From contig CAZTNA010000015.1 in NCBI GenBank assembly GCA_964615305.1, forward strand, positions 1 through 64,000: 64,000 nt of DNA. The letters run 5' to 3'. Positions 15,129-23,844 of the stretch are shown here, piece by piece. The stretch's first letter is position 1. Each line of letters starts with the position of its first letter. The notes under the pieces were generated by a model. The model had not been told where the DNA came from. It ran no database searches and saw nothing but the letters and a program-made list of their open reading frames with translations. Source of the stretch: Bog-950 sp964615305. Lineage in GTDB: Bacteria; Bacteroidota; Bacteroidia; Chitinophagales; LD1. A program made the translations under genes and the position numbers.

Positions 15129-16187
15129 GTGACTTCAAAAAAATTTGCCGCAGAACTGCTTGTATGGAACCGTAACGAAAACCACCGCGACCTGCCGTGG
15201 AAAGGCGAAAAAAATGCTTACATGATTTGGCTGAGTGAAATTATTATGCAGCAAACGAGGGTGAAACAGGGCTTACCTTATTTTCTGCGCTTCAAGAAAA
15301 AGTATCCGACAGTAGATGTGTTGGCATTGGCTCACGAAGACGATGTGCTAAAGCTATGGCAGGGCTTGGGATACTATTCCAGAGCCCGTAATTTGCATCA
15401 CACTGCTAAGTTTATACACCTTCACTTAAATGGAATATTTCCGGATAACTTTAGTGATTTAAAAAAACTGAAAGGTGTAGGCGACTACACTGCGGCAGCC
15501 ATTGCTTCCTTTGCTTTTGGCGAAAAAAAAGCAGTGGTAGATGGCAACGTTATTCGTGTCATAGCTCGTATATTTGGTGTAACAACTCCGTTTGACAGCA
15601 CTAAAGGGAAAAAGGAGTTTGCTATACTAGCTCAACAACTGATAGACGAAAAAGAGCCCGCTGCGTACAATCAAGCAATAATGGATTTTGGGGCTCTGGT
15701 TTGCTCACCCCAAAATCCTAAATGTGATCAATGTCCGTTCAACAAAGTTTGTGTGGCGTATAAGCGGCAACTTATTGATGCACTGCCCTATCGAAAAAAA
15801 AAGACAAAAGTTAAAGATCGTTGGTTCAACTATTTAATAATTGAAAACGGTAAACAAATTTGGGTAAACAAAAGAACCGGAAATGATATTTGGAAAAATT
15901 TGTACGAACTACCGCTGATAGAAACACACAAACAGCTAAAAAAAAACCCAACTACTGTGGTTAGAAAATTTTTGGGCACAAATAAATTTAAGATAGACGG
16001 TACGCCAATTGAGCTTGTTCAATTGTTATCGCACAGAAAAATACACTTTAGGTTTATTAGAGTTGTGCTACAAGAGTTTAACTTGGTTCAGTTGAATTGC
16101 GCCCACCGCGTTTCCATCAACACACTTAGAAATCTTGCTGTGCCGAGAACCATTCATTTGGTATTGCGTGAAAACGGCTTAGTTTAG
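15129..16187 (+). CDS. mutY: A/G-specific adenine glycosylase MutY
   Basis: MutY removes adenine mispaired with 8-oxoguanine in base excision repair. The 352-residue protein has the catalytic Glu37 in SEIIMQQT, the helix-hairpin-helix LKGVGDYTA at residues 114-122 and the catalytic Asp138 in VVDGNVIR. A 4Fe-4S cluster site follows at Cys192-x6-Cys199-x2-Cys202-x5-Cys208. The C-terminal NUDIX-like 8-oxoG recognition domain follows. The start is GTG at 15129. It begins the conserved Bacteroidota run mutY-ssb-gldE-gldD. Confidence 0.97.
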   Translation: MTSKKFAAELLVWNRNENHRDLPWKGEKNAYMIWLSEIIMQQTRVKQGLPYFLRFKKKYPTVDVLALAHEDDVLKLWQGLGYYSRARNLHHTAKFIHLHLNGIFPDNFSDLKKLKGVGDYTAAAIASFAFGEKKAVVDGNVIRVIARIFGVTTPFDSTKGKKEFAILAQQLIDEKEPAAYNQAIMDFGALVCSPQNPKCDQCPFNKVCVAYKRQLIDALPYRKKKTKVKDRWFNYLIIENGKQIWVNKRTGNDIWKNLYELPLIETHKQLKKNPTTVVRKFLGTNKFKIDGTPIELVQLLSHRKIHFRFIRVVLQEFNLVQLNCAHRVSINTLRNLAVPRTIHLVLRENGLV

Positions 16188-16223
16188 TCTTCCACTATAT
16201 TTTACAATTTAAAATTAAAAGTT

Positions 16224-16661
16224 ATGGTTAACAAAGTATTTCTCATAGGGCGATTAGGCAAAGATCCTGTAATAAAACATTTCGACAACGGGGGGGCCAT
16301 AGCTGAATTTTCATTGGCCACAAACGAGAGCTATAAAGACCGAGATGGCAACTGGAAAGACATTACAGACTGGCACAACATAAAGATACAGAACAAATTT
16401 GCCGCTGAGCGTGCTGAAAAAAACCTAAAAAAAGGAATGCAGGTTTGGATAGAGGGTAAAATACGCACCCGCGAATATGATGACAAAGACGGTATCAAAC
16501 GCAGAACTACCGAAATTTTAGTAGATGCTTTTAGAATGTTAGGCGCTAAAGAAGGGGGAAATGAAAGCGGTGGGGGCTTTAGTTCAACAGCATCAACTAC
16601 AACAGGTAATGAAGAAAATTCGGTTAGCACTTCGGCACCCGATGATGATTTGCCGTTTTAA
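16224..16661 (+). CDS. ssb: Single-stranded DNA-binding protein
   Basis: A 145-residue SSB with an N-terminal OB fold (VNKVFLIGRLGKDP to about residue 105) and a flexible Gly/Ser/Thr-rich linker. It ends in the acidic tip DDDLPF, which recruits replication and repair partners. It lies 36 bases after mutY and ahead of a strong hairpin. An A-rich stretch (AATTTAAAATTAAAAGTT) precedes the ATG in place of a Shine-Dalgarno sequence, as is usual in Bacteroidota. Confidence 0.97.
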   Translation: MVNKVFLIGRLGKDPVIKHFDNGGAIAEFSLATNESYKDRDGNWKDITDWHNIKIQNKFAAERAEKNLKKGMQVWIEGKIRTREYDDKDGIKRRTTEILVDAFRMLGAKEGGNESGGGFSSTASTTTGNEENSVSTSAPDDDLPF

Positions 16662-16678
16662 TTCAACAAGCTTATTGC

Positions 16679-16718
16679 CAAGTGGCGAGTGACAGATAAA
16701 GCACTCGCCACTTGTTAT
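16679..16718 (+). terminator. Hairpin terminator between ssb and gldE
   Basis: CAAGTGGCGAGTG (16679-16691) pairs perfectly with CACTCGCCACTTG (16702-16714) around a 10-base loop, with TTATTT after it. The 13-bp stem is the strongest hairpin noted in the window. It contains the GTG at 16689, so that codon is not a credible gldE start. Confidence 0.75.
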
Positions 16719-16733
16719 TTACCGCACTCAATT

Positions 16734-18077
16734 ATGGATCCTCACGTCAGTTTGACGATTTTCTCACAATCATTGGTTAATGCACCTTCCGGTAGCGTTT
16801 TCTTTGCCAACGTAGTTATTGCCCTACTAATTGCCTGCTCTGCAGTAATGAGTGCCAGCGAAATTGCCTACTTTTCGCTTACTAATGTAGAGGTTGATGC
16901 TCTACGTGAAAGTGAAGATGCAGTTGATAACCGAGTGGGCAAACTGCTCGATAAGCCACGCTATCTGCTTTCTACTATTCTTATAGGTAACAATTTGGTA
17001 AACATTGGCGTGGTGGTTACCTCTTACTACGTAACCAAACGCATGTTCAATTTTCAGGATTATACCGTTGGGGGATTTGTAGTGCATGGTTATATGATAG
17101 AGTTTTTATGGAACGTATTGGTAGTTACCTTTTTACTTGTTCTGTTTGGAGAAGCTACACCAAAAGTATATGCCACACACAACAAGCTGAAAATTGCGCG
17201 GTTTATGAGTGGGTTCTTGGTGCTGTTGGTTCGGTTGTTTCAGCCCATAAATTTTGTATTGGTAGGGTCAACCCAAGTACTCGAAAAACGTTTAAAAAAA
17301 TATAATGCCGACATTGATGTAGAAGAAATAAACAAAGCCATTGAAATAACGGTAGAGCAGAAAGAATCAAAGCAAGACGCCAAATTGCTGAAAGGAATAG
17401 TGCACTTTGGAAACATAACCGTAAAACAGATTATGCGCCCACGACCCGATATGGTATCGGTAGATTACGAAATGAATTTTACTGAACTAATGCGTTTTGT
17501 AAAAGATAATGGTTACTCGCGATACCCGGTGTATAAAGATAACCCTGATAATATGGTGGGGGTGCTGAACATTAAAGACTTAATTGAGCAATTGAACCAA
17601 GACGATAAATTCGGCTGGCAGAAACTTGTGCGCGACCCTTTTTTTGTTCCTGAAACAAAAAAGATTGATGACCTGCTTCGCGAGATTCAACAAAACAGAA
17701 AGCATTTGGCAATTGTAGTTGATGAATATGGAGGCACTTGCGGCATAGTAACACTCGAAGATATTTTAGAAGAAGTAGTGGGCGATATAAGTGATGAGTT
17801 TGATGAGGCAACCGATACCGGATTTAAAAAATTAGACGAACGCAGCTTTATGTTTAATGGCAACACACCTTTAGTGGATGTTTGCCGCCTGATGGAAAAA
17901 AATCCTGATACTTTTGACGAGGTGCGTGGTGAAGCTGAAACTTTAGCTGGATTAGTATTGGAAACTGCAGGCAAAATTCCTAAAAACGGAGAAGAGATTA
18001 CGTTGTTGAACTACAAACTTACCGTGGTTTCAGTAGTAAACAATCGGGTAGAAAAAGTGCGGATAAGCAACGAGTAG
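16734..18077 (+). CDS. gldE: Gliding motility-associated protein GldE (CNNM/CBS/CorC family)
   Basis: A 447-residue inner-membrane protein. Residues about 20-190 form a DUF21/CNNM domain with four hydrophobic segments (SASEIAYFSL after the first). Two CBS domains follow at roughly 215-340 (VKQIMRPRPDMV; LAIVVDEYGGTCGIVTLEDILEEVVGDI). A CorC/HlyC-type C-terminal domain completes it. The family is usually annotated as hemolysin or ion-efflux related, but a gldD neighbour directly downstream identifies the gliding/T9SS-associated member. ATG at 16734 is chosen because the GTG at 16689 lies within the ssb terminator hairpin. Confidence 0.93.
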   Translation: MDPHVSLTIFSQSLVNAPSGSVFFANVVIALLIACSAVMSASEIAYFSLTNVEVDALRESEDAVDNRVGKLLDKPRYLLSTILIGNNLVNIGVVVTSYYVTKRMFNFQDYTVGGFVVHGYMIEFLWNVLVVTFLLVLFGEATPKVYATHNKLKIARFMSGFLVLLVRLFQPINFVLVGSTQVLEKRLKKYNADIDVEEINKAIEITVEQKESKQDAKLLKGIVHFGNITVKQIMRPRPDMVSVDYEMNFTELMRFVKDNGYSRYPVYKDNPDNMVGVLNIKDLIEQLNQDDKFGWQKLVRDPFFVPETKKIDDLLREIQQNRKHLAIVVDEYGGTCGIVTLEDILEEVVGDISDEFDEATDTGFKKLDERSFMFNGNTPLVDVCRLMEKNPDTFDEVRGEAETLAGLVLETAGKIPKNGEEITLLNYKLTVVSVVNNRVEKVRISNE

Positions 18078-18126
18078 CAGCGATATGAACCAAGTGCCAA
18101 TAACCAGGAATAAAACCAGTATTGCG

Positions 18127-18747
18127 ATGCAGAAGTGCCTTAATACCACCAACGTGAGTTTTGTATTGACTTGGCTCTTTGGTCTAGGCTCTTTAGTCTT
18201 TTCATCCTGCCATGGTGACTACTCGCCAAAACCAAAAGCATATCCTCGGGTAATTTTCCCTGAACAGAAGTATGAATTGTATGATCCGGCAAACTGTCCG
18301 TTTAAGTTTGAAAAGCCAACTTATGCTCTCGTACAGCACGATAGCGCTTACATGGGCACTTTGTTAAGTGCCGATATGTGCTGGATGAACGTTTACCTCA
18401 ATCCGCTCAACGGTGTCATTAATTTAACATACAAAAACATTGAGAACCCCAAACAGTTAGAGCAGCTAATTGAAGACGCGCACAAACTTGCCTTTAAACA
18501 CACGAAAAAAGCCAACTACATAGATGAAGTACGAATTGAGAACCAGCATGGCGCAGGTGGCATACTCTACGATTTAGGGGGTGATGCGGCCAGCAACGTG
18601 CAGTTTTTTTTAACCGACAGCAGCAAGCACTTTATTCGTGGGGCGCTGTATTTTTACAGCCAACCTAATGCCGATAGCATGGCCCCTGTTCTTAATTTCG
18701 TAAAAGCAGATATTGAGCACCTGCTTAAAACCTTTGAATGGAAGTAG
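18127..18747 (+). CDS. gldD: Gliding motility lipoprotein GldD
   Basis: GldD is a lipoprotein required for gliding and T9SS function in Flavobacterium johnsoniae. The sequence has a type II signal ending LVFSSC, then the family hallmark YSPKPKAYPRVIFPEQKY and CPFKFEKPTYA. From 18127 the protein has 206 residues and the lipobox Cys falls at position 28. The ATG at 18085 would put it at 42, long for a lipoprotein signal, so 18127 is preferred. gldE ends 49 bases upstream, so the pair is co-transcribed. It converges on rraA. Confidence 0.95.
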   Translation: MQKCLNTTNVSFVLTWLFGLGSLVFSSCHGDYSPKPKAYPRVIFPEQKYELYDPANCPFKFEKPTYALVQHDSAYMGTLLSADMCWMNVYLNPLNGVINLTYKNIENPKQLEQLIEDAHKLAFKHTKKANYIDEVRIENQHGAGGILYDLGGDAASNVQFFLTDSSKHFIRGALYFYSQPNADSMAPVLNFVKADIEHLLKTFEWK

Positions 18748-18750
18748 TTA

Positions 18751-19233
18751 CTAAATAAGCACTTCTTTACTTACAATAATTCCATCTTCATCGCAGTAAA
18801 TGTTTTCTCCGGGTATAAATTCTATATCAGCAAAGTGAACCACAATGTTCTGTTGCCCTTCGTTTCGCTTGTTACTTTTTAATGGAATTGTTGCCAGTGC
18901 CTTTACGCCCACCCGCAGTTGGGCAATTGCTGCCGAATCACGAATACAGCCAAAGATTACAATGCCGTTCCACTTGTTTTTTATGGCAAGGTCAGCCAGC
19001 ATATCACCCAAAAGTGCACACCGCATACTACCTCCCCCGTCTACAACAAGCACTTTGCCTTCGCCATTTTGTTCAAGGGCTTTGCGCACAAAACTGTTGT
19101 CTTCAAAACACTTGATTGTTTCAATTTTTCCGTTAAAAGTATTTGTGCCACCAAAATTGCGGAAGCCAATAGGTGCAGCTACTTTAACTTTTGCCGAATG
19201 ACTATCGCAGAGATCTGTAGTTTTAAAACTCAT
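18751..19233 (-). CDS. rraA: RraA family protein (RNase E regulator-like / HMG-type aldolase)
   Basis: A 160-residue protein of the RraA fold. Landmarks are TTDLCDSHS at the N terminus, FGGTNTFNGKI, the core VLVVDGGGSMRCALLGDMLADLA and IFGCIRDS. Some members inhibit RNase E; others are divalent-metal 4-hydroxy-4-methyl-2-oxoglutarate aldolases, which need the DxxxxD/GD and RD motifs. Here GD (LGDMLA) and RD (CIRDS) are both present, so aldolase or oxaloacetate decarboxylase activity is possible. The length fits the RraA subgroup. The regulatory function in Bacteroidota is not established. Confidence 0.88.
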   Translation of the reverse strand: MSFKTTDLCDSHSAKVKVAAPIGFRNFGGTNTFNGKIETIKCFEDNSFVRKALEQNGEGKVLVVDGGGSMRCALLGDMLADLAIKNKWNGIVIFGCIRDSAAIAQLRVGVKALATIPLKSNKRNEGQQNIVVHFADIEFIPGENIYCDEDGIIVSKEVLI

Positions 19234-19294
19234 TACTATTGTATTTGAACTATGTTGTTGTATATAATTAATCTGCCCATTATCAAATCAATCA

Positions 19295-20047
19295 TTACTC
19301 TGCCTTTTTTAATCCCGGATATTTCATTTTTAGGTTTTCAAGAGCTTCAACTGTTTTTTGTGCTATTAAAAACTCCTTATACCAATTTTGGTCTGCCGGA
19401 ATAATATTCCACTTAGCAGATGAGGAGCAACTTTCAAATACATCTTCGTACGCTTTCATGTAGCTGCTCCACAATTGACGCTCTTTCATATCTCCATCAT
19501 TGTGTTTCCACATTTTTGTAGGGTCGCTCATTCTTTCTTCTAACCGTTGTAATTGTTCTTCTTTTGAAACGTGTAAGTAAAATTTAAGCACCACCGTACC
19601 TGATTCTTGCAAAAGTTTTTCGAAACTATTGATATGAGCATAGCGCTGTTTCACGGTTTTATCATCAATCCATTTATGCACCCGTTGAATAAGCACATCT
19701 TCATAGTGTGAACGATTAAATACATGCACAATTCCTTTTTCAGGAACTTGTTGATGAACACGCCACAAAAAGTCGTGTTTCATTTCAAGCTCAGTAGGCC
19801 TTTTAAACGGAATTACCCTACAACCAACCGGATTTACTTCCTTAAATACATTCTTTACAACTCCGTCTTTTCCTGACGCATCCATTCCTTGCAACACTAC
19901 CAATACAGCATGTTTACCTTCGGCATACAATAAGTTTTGCAACTCACCTAATCGGTATTGCAGTTTCTGCAACGCGCTTTTTGTTTGTTCTTTGCTAAGT
20001 TTTTTTGGGGCCCTTGTGTCAATAGTACTTAGTTTAATTCTTGCCAT
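19295..20047 (-). CDS. PPK2 family polyphosphate:nucleotide phosphotransferase
   Basis: PPK2 enzymes move phosphate between polyphosphate and nucleotides. The 250-residue protein has Walker A GMDASGKDG at residues 54-62, the Walker B-type FNRSHYEDVL at 110-119 and the lid region with SDPTKMWKHNDGD near 185. The length and the FNRSHYEDVL motif fit the single-domain group often named PPK2-related or class III, which can phosphorylate AMP and ADP. The longer open frame to 20284 is rejected because it runs antisense into the divergent dehydrogenase and matches nothing. ATG at 20047 gives the family N terminus. Confidence 0.92.
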   Translation of the reverse strand: MARIKLSTIDTRAPKKLSKEQTKSALQKLQYRLGELQNLLYAEGKHAVLVVLQGMDASGKDGVVKNVFKEVNPVGCRVIPFKRPTELEMKHDFLWRVHQQVPEKGIVHVFNRSHYEDVLIQRVHKWIDDKTVKQRYAHINSFEKLLQESGTVVLKFYLHVSKEEQLQRLEERMSDPTKMWKHNDGDMKERQLWSSYMKAYEDVFESCSSSAKWNIIPADQNWYKEFLIAQKTVEALENLKMKYPGLKKAE

Positions 20048-20112
20048 GCTATAAGTTTTTATTTTCAAAGGCAATATAATAACACAACGCTTTAGCAATA
20101 AATTTTTAAACC

Positions 20113-21132
20113 ATGAAAGGAATATACATAGTGAGGCACGGAAGCGCGGAAGAGGCGTTTGAATTTCGCGACACCCCCAAGCCTGTACCCAAGCCGGGCG
20201 AAGTATTAGTGAAAGTGCAGGGCTTTGGTTTAAACTTTGCCGATGTAATGGCTCGTAAAGGCATGTACGAAGATGCACCGCCAATTCCTAGTTTAATAGG
20301 TTACGATGTGGTGGGCATTGTAGAGCGAACCGGTAGTAATGTAACCAATGTAATGGAGGGCGACCGCGTAACAGCCCTCACACGCTTTGGCGGTTATGCT
20401 GAATTTGCATTAACTGATGCGCGTGCAGTAGCAAAAATTCCGGATTCACTAAGCATACCCGAAGGCACAGCTCTTACCACCCAATATTGCACAGCTTACT
20501 ACTGTGCTGCTGAGGTTGTTAATCTTTTTGAAGGCGACCGTGTGCTTATTCACTCGGCAGCCGGTGGAGTAGGCACGGGGCTAATGCAATATGCTAAACA
20601 TAAAGGATGTGAAATATTTGCTACTACAGGCAGCGAAAGCAAAATAGAACTGCTTAAACAAATGGGCGCTACTCATATAATTAACACATCGAAGGTAGAT
20701 TTTGACGATTACATAGAAGAAGCTACGAAAGGAGATGGTGTGGACGTAATATGGGATGCTATAGGCGCAGATTTTATCAGGCGTGGAATCAAAGTGCTGG
20801 CACCCGGAGGTAAAATAGTTTGCTATGGTGCTGCGCAAATGACAGATGCCACAAATATTTTTTCGAAAATTTATATGGGTATTCAATTTGGCATTTATCA
20901 CCCGGCTGTGTTTATGATGGCCTCTAAAAGCCTGATAGGCGTAAACATGCTACGCATAGCAGACAGCAAACCGTTGATATTAAAGCGCTGCTTAGAAAAC
21001 GTGGTAAAATTGGTGGAGCAAGGAGTATTTAAGCCACAGGCAGGAAAACTTTTTAAGGCAGAAGATATTGTCGAAGCACACCGATATTTAGAGGGACGAC
21101 AAAGCGTGGGCAAGGTGGCTTGCGAATGGTAG
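20113..21132 (+). CDS. Quinone oxidoreductase-like medium-chain dehydrogenase
   Basis: A 339-residue MDR-superfamily enzyme without the structural zinc Cys cluster, so it is of the quinone oxidoreductase/VAT-1 type. The N-terminal GroES-like domain has FGLNFADVMARKGMY. The nucleotide-binding motif is HSAAGGVGTGLMQYA, near residues 147-161, followed by an acid-free TTGSESK that favours NADPH. NTSKVDF and WDAIGAD are also typical. It divides upstream space with the PPK2 gene (65 bases, divergent). The substrate is unknown. Confidence 0.88.
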   Translation: MKGIYIVRHGSAEEAFEFRDTPKPVPKPGEVLVKVQGFGLNFADVMARKGMYEDAPPIPSLIGYDVVGIVERTGSNVTNVMEGDRVTALTRFGGYAEFALTDARAVAKIPDSLSIPEGTALTTQYCTAYYCAAEVVNLFEGDRVLIHSAAGGVGTGLMQYAKHKGCEIFATTGSESKIELLKQMGATHIINTSKVDFDDYIEEATKGDGVDVIWDAIGADFIRRGIKVLAPGGKIVCYGAAQMTDATNIFSKIYMGIQFGIYHPAVFMMASKSLIGVNMLRIADSKPLILKRCLENVVKLVEQGVFKPQAGKLFKAEDIVEAHRYLEGRQSVGKVACEW

Positions 21133-21308
21133 CTACCAAGTAAAATACTAAACTTTATAAATACACAAATAAGCCGGCCGTAAGTAAATAACCTGCCAAG
21201 GAATTAGCAGCATGAAACCTTTAGGTGTTCTGTATAAACAAGAATAAATAGTGTGAACAAAAGTTTTTTGTTCAGAAACTATTGGCAATAATTTGGGGTT
21301 CGTTAAAA

Positions 21309-23807
21309 ATGAAAACAGAGTACAAAATAGCCGAAGTTGTAAAAGCCACTGGCGGAACGTTGCTGACAAAGGCTAAAAAAGACTTAACCATCAGCGAGCT
21401 GTTAATTGATTCACGCAAGCTAATTCACCCATCGCAAACATTGTTTTTTGCATTAAGCGGTCAAAAACTTGATGGACACAACTACATAGCCGAACTGTAC
21501 CAAAAAGGAGTAAGATGTTTTGTGGTAACCAAAGAACAAAGTGTCGAAAAGTTTTCTGATGCGCTTTTTGTTTTAGTAGCCAACTCTACCGTAGCGCTGC
21601 AAAAACTGACGGGTTATCACCGAGCAAAATTCACTTTACCTGTAATTGCCATAACCGGAAGCAATGGAAAAACCATTGTAAAAGAATGGTTGTATCAATT
21701 GCTGCATGACGATTACAATATTGTGCGAAACCCTAAGAGTTACAATTCGCAGGTAGGCGTGCCTTTATCTTTATGGCCAATGAATCGCGAACACACTTTA
21801 GGAATTTTTGAAGCGGGTATATCGGAAGCTGATGAAATGCAGAAGCTGGAAAAAATTATAGGCCCCACCATAGGCTTATTTACCAACATAGGTGAAGCAC
21901 ACAATGAAGGTTTTTTAAACGTTCGTCATAAAACAAAAGAGAAGCTCATACTTTTTACCAAGTGTCAAGTGCTGATTTATTGCTCCGATTATCCGGACAT
22001 AAATCAAAGTATCGGTGAAATAAATGCCTTAAGGGGCAAAAACCTTCCTGTGCTTACCTGGAGCATGAATGCAGATGCAGATGTAAAAGTTGTAAGTGTG
22101 CTGAACAGCAACAATCGCTCCTTTATCACCTGCTTATATCAGGGGCGTGAATTTGACATTGAAATACCTTTTAGCGATAAGGCAAGCATTGAAAACGCCC
22201 TGCACTGCGTTTGTGTATTGTTGTATCTGCAAAAAGACTTTTCGGTTATCCGACAGCGCATGAAACATCTTTCGCGTATTGCTATGCGATTAGAAATGAA
22301 AGATGCCATTAATCACTGTTCGGTAATAAATGATACTTACAATTCTGACATAGGTTCTCTGAAAATTGCTATTGATTTTTTAAAACAACAAAACCAGCAC
22401 CCTAAAAAAACAATCATACTATCCGACATTCTCCAAAGCGGAAGAAGTGAACCCGACTTATATCAAGAAGTGGCCACTTTGTTAGAGGAAAGTAAAGTAA
22501 CCCGGTTGATAGGCATAGGCACTGCCATTAAAAGACAACAAAAATTGTTTGAGAAAATTGGACTGTTACAGTTAGAGACACACGAAACCACCGAAGAATA
22601 TTTAAGAACATGGGATGCCGACTCATTTCAAAACGAAGTTATCTTGCTAAAGGGTGCACGTAAATTTCGATTCGAAGTAGTTGGTAAATTGTTGGAGAAA
22701 AAAGCACACGAAACTGTATTAGAAATAAATTTAAACGCCCTTACTCATAACCTAAAAGCTTATCAGGCACTCTTAAATCCCGAAACAAAAGTAATGGCCA
22801 TGGTAAAGGCGTTCAGCTATGGCAGTGGTAGTTTCGAAATTGCGAACGTGTTGCAGTTTAACCGTGTAGATTATCTGGCTGTGGCATATGCCGATGAAGG
22901 AGTTGAGTTGCGCAAAAGCGGAATTACTCTCCCTATCATGGTCATGAATCCGGAGCTAAGAAGTTTTGAGGCCATGATTCATTATAAACTGGAGCCGGAA
23001 ATTTACTCGACCAACTTGCTGGAAAAATTTTCTGAAACTCTTTCTTTATTCAACCCGCATCATCCCTATAAAATTCATATTGAGTTAGAAACCGGAATGA
23101 ACCGGCTCGGATTTAACAAGAGTGAAATTAATGCTCTCATAGAGCAAATACAAAACAATCCTCAACTGCAAATTGCCTCCGTATTTTCGCACTTAGCCGC
23201 CAGTGAAGACAAAGCGTATGACGATTTTACTAAGGAGCAGATAAAAAATTTTGACGCCATGAGCACACATATTTGTTCGCAGTTTGGTTATTCTATACTT
23301 CGGCATGTGTTAAATAGCAATGGCATTACTCGTCATACCAAGGCTCAATACGATATGGTGAGGCTTGGCATTGGGCTTTACGGTATTGACAGCAGCGATA
23401 AAATAGATAGGAAACTGATGAGTGTAAGTACTTTAAAAACTACTATCTCACAAATTAAACGCGTAAAAAAGGGCGACACAGTTGGCTATGGCCGAGTAGG
23501 GAAAGTGTCAAAAGATAAAACAATTGCCACTGTAGGTATTGGTTATGCCGATGGGCTAAGTCGTAAACTTTCGAACAAAACCGGGCGTATGTTGGTAAAC
23601 GGAAAACTGGTTCCCGTTATTGGTAATGTATGTATGGATATGACCATGCTGGATATAACGGGTGTAGAAGCCGCTGAAGGCGATGAGGTAATTGTGTTTG
23701 GCGCTAACCCTACAGTTGAAGAAGTAGCGCAGGCAGCCGAAACTATCCCTTACGAAATACTCACCGGAATTTCGCAGCGGGTTAAGCGAGTTTATTTTCA
23801 GGAGTAA
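21309..23807 (+). CDS. Bifunctional MurF ligase / alanine racemase fusion
   Basis: Two peptidoglycan enzymes in one 832-residue chain. The N-terminal half (about 1-460) is MurF, adding D-Ala-D-Ala to UDP-MurNAc-tripeptide, with the ATP loop ITGSNGKT at 115-122 and NDTYNSDIGS in the central domain. The C-terminal half is alanine racemase, with the PLP lysine in MVKAFSYGSG, the substrate-binding GMNRLGF and the Tyr region GIGYADGLSR. The fusion is a known Bacteroidota trait; it couples D-Ala supply to its use. ATG at 21309 is chosen because upstream residues do not match MurF. The 176-base upstream region has no clear hairpin. Confidence 0.96.
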   Translation: MKTEYKIAEVVKATGGTLLTKAKKDLTISELLIDSRKLIHPSQTLFFALSGQKLDGHNYIAELYQKGVRCFVVTKEQSVEKFSDALFVLVANSTVALQKLTGYHRAKFTLPVIAITGSNGKTIVKEWLYQLLHDDYNIVRNPKSYNSQVGVPLSLWPMNREHTLGIFEAGISEADEMQKLEKIIGPTIGLFTNIGEAHNEGFLNVRHKTKEKLILFTKCQVLIYCSDYPDINQSIGEINALRGKNLPVLTWSMNADADVKVVSVLNSNNRSFITCLYQGREFDIEIPFSDKASIENALHCVCVLLYLQKDFSVIRQRMKHLSRIAMRLEMKDAINHCSVINDTYNSDIGSLKIAIDFLKQQNQHPKKTIILSDILQSGRSEPDLYQEVATLLEESKVTRLIGIGTAIKRQQKLFEKIGLLQLETHETTEEYLRTWDADSFQNEVILLKGARKFRFEVVGKLLEKKAHETVLEINLNALTHNLKAYQALLNPETKVMAMVKAFSYGSGSFEIANVLQFNRVDYLAVAYADEGVELRKSGITLPIMVMNPELRSFEAMIHYKLEPEIYSTNLLEKFSETLSLFNPHHPYKIHIELETGMNRLGFNKSEINALIEQIQNNPQLQIASVFSHLAASEDKAYDDFTKEQIKNFDAMSTHICSQFGYSILRHVLNSNGITRHTKAQYDMVRLGIGLYGIDSSDKIDRKLMSVSTLKTTISQIKRVKKGDTVGYGRVGKVSKDKTIATVGIGYADGLSRKLSNKTGRMLVNGKLVPVIGNVCMDMTMLDITGVEAAEGDEVIVFGANPTVEEVAQAAETIPYEILTGISQRVKRVYFQE

Positions 23808-23844
23808 TACAAATTGATTTCATTTACAAACACAGAACCGTATT

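Noticed and set aside
19295..20284. Extended PPK2 reading frame starting at 20284
   Set aside because: The extra 79 residues lie antisense to the dehydrogenase and have no PPK2-like content; the family N terminus begins at 20047.
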